This document shows, piece after piece, positions 5,564 through 5,566 of a DNA stretch of 5,566 nucleotides (its first letter is position 1; every line of letters starts with the position of its first letter). The DNA is taken from contig DKBD01000059.1 of the NCBI GenBank assembly GCA_002451055.1, positions 1 through 5,566 of the forward strand, written 5' to 3'. Source of the DNA: Nitrospira sp. UBA6909. GTDB taxonomy: Bacteria; Nitrospirota; Nitrospiria; Nitrospirales; Nitrospiraceae. Both the position numbers and the translations under genes were made by a program. The notes below the pieces were generated by a model. It worked only from the letters and a program-made list of their open reading frames with translations. It had not been told where the DNA came from and ran no database searches.

Positions 5564-5566
5564 GCG

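Overview
The window looks like ordinary chromosomal DNA of a moderately GC-rich, free-living bacterium. It is densely coded, genes on both strands have similar codon choice, and there is no sign of mobile elements, phage, tRNA/rRNA or CRISPR. From the general look of the proteins I would guess a Nitrospira-type organism, but nothing in the sequence proves this; a search with the RimO or PurU protein would settle it.

Layout. Positions 1-326 (minus) hold the N-terminal 108 residues of a gamma-class carbonic anhydrase-like hexapeptide-repeat protein, cut by the left edge. A 93-bp divergent spacer (327-419) follows, with candidate promoters in both directions and a short palindrome between them. 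Positions 420-1829 (plus) encode RimO, the radical-SAM enzyme that methylthiolates ribosomal protein uS12. After a 160-bp spacer with a probable extended -10 promoter, 1990-2856 (plus) encodes PurU, formyltetrahydrofolate deformylase. PurU converges on a two-component operon on the minus strand: an OmpR-family response regulator (5091-4420) followed 6 bp later by its membrane histidine kinase (4413-2932). This operon has a good extended -10 promoter and an inverted repeat just upstream, and its likely terminator lies inside the 3' end of purU. At the right edge (5563-5270, minus) is a small protein of unknown function whose 5' end may lie outside the window.

How the genes work together. The response regulator and kinase clearly form one signalling pair; no target gene is identifiable in the window. 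RimO (ribosome modification), PurU (one-carbon metabolism) and the carbonic anhydrase-like protein are housekeeping functions with no evident pathway link.

I do not see a new biological system here. The points most worth checking are the possibly leaderless divergent carbonic anhydrase/rimO promoter pair, the inverted repeat over the regulator promoter, the kinase terminator inside purU, and the unknown 97-residue protein.
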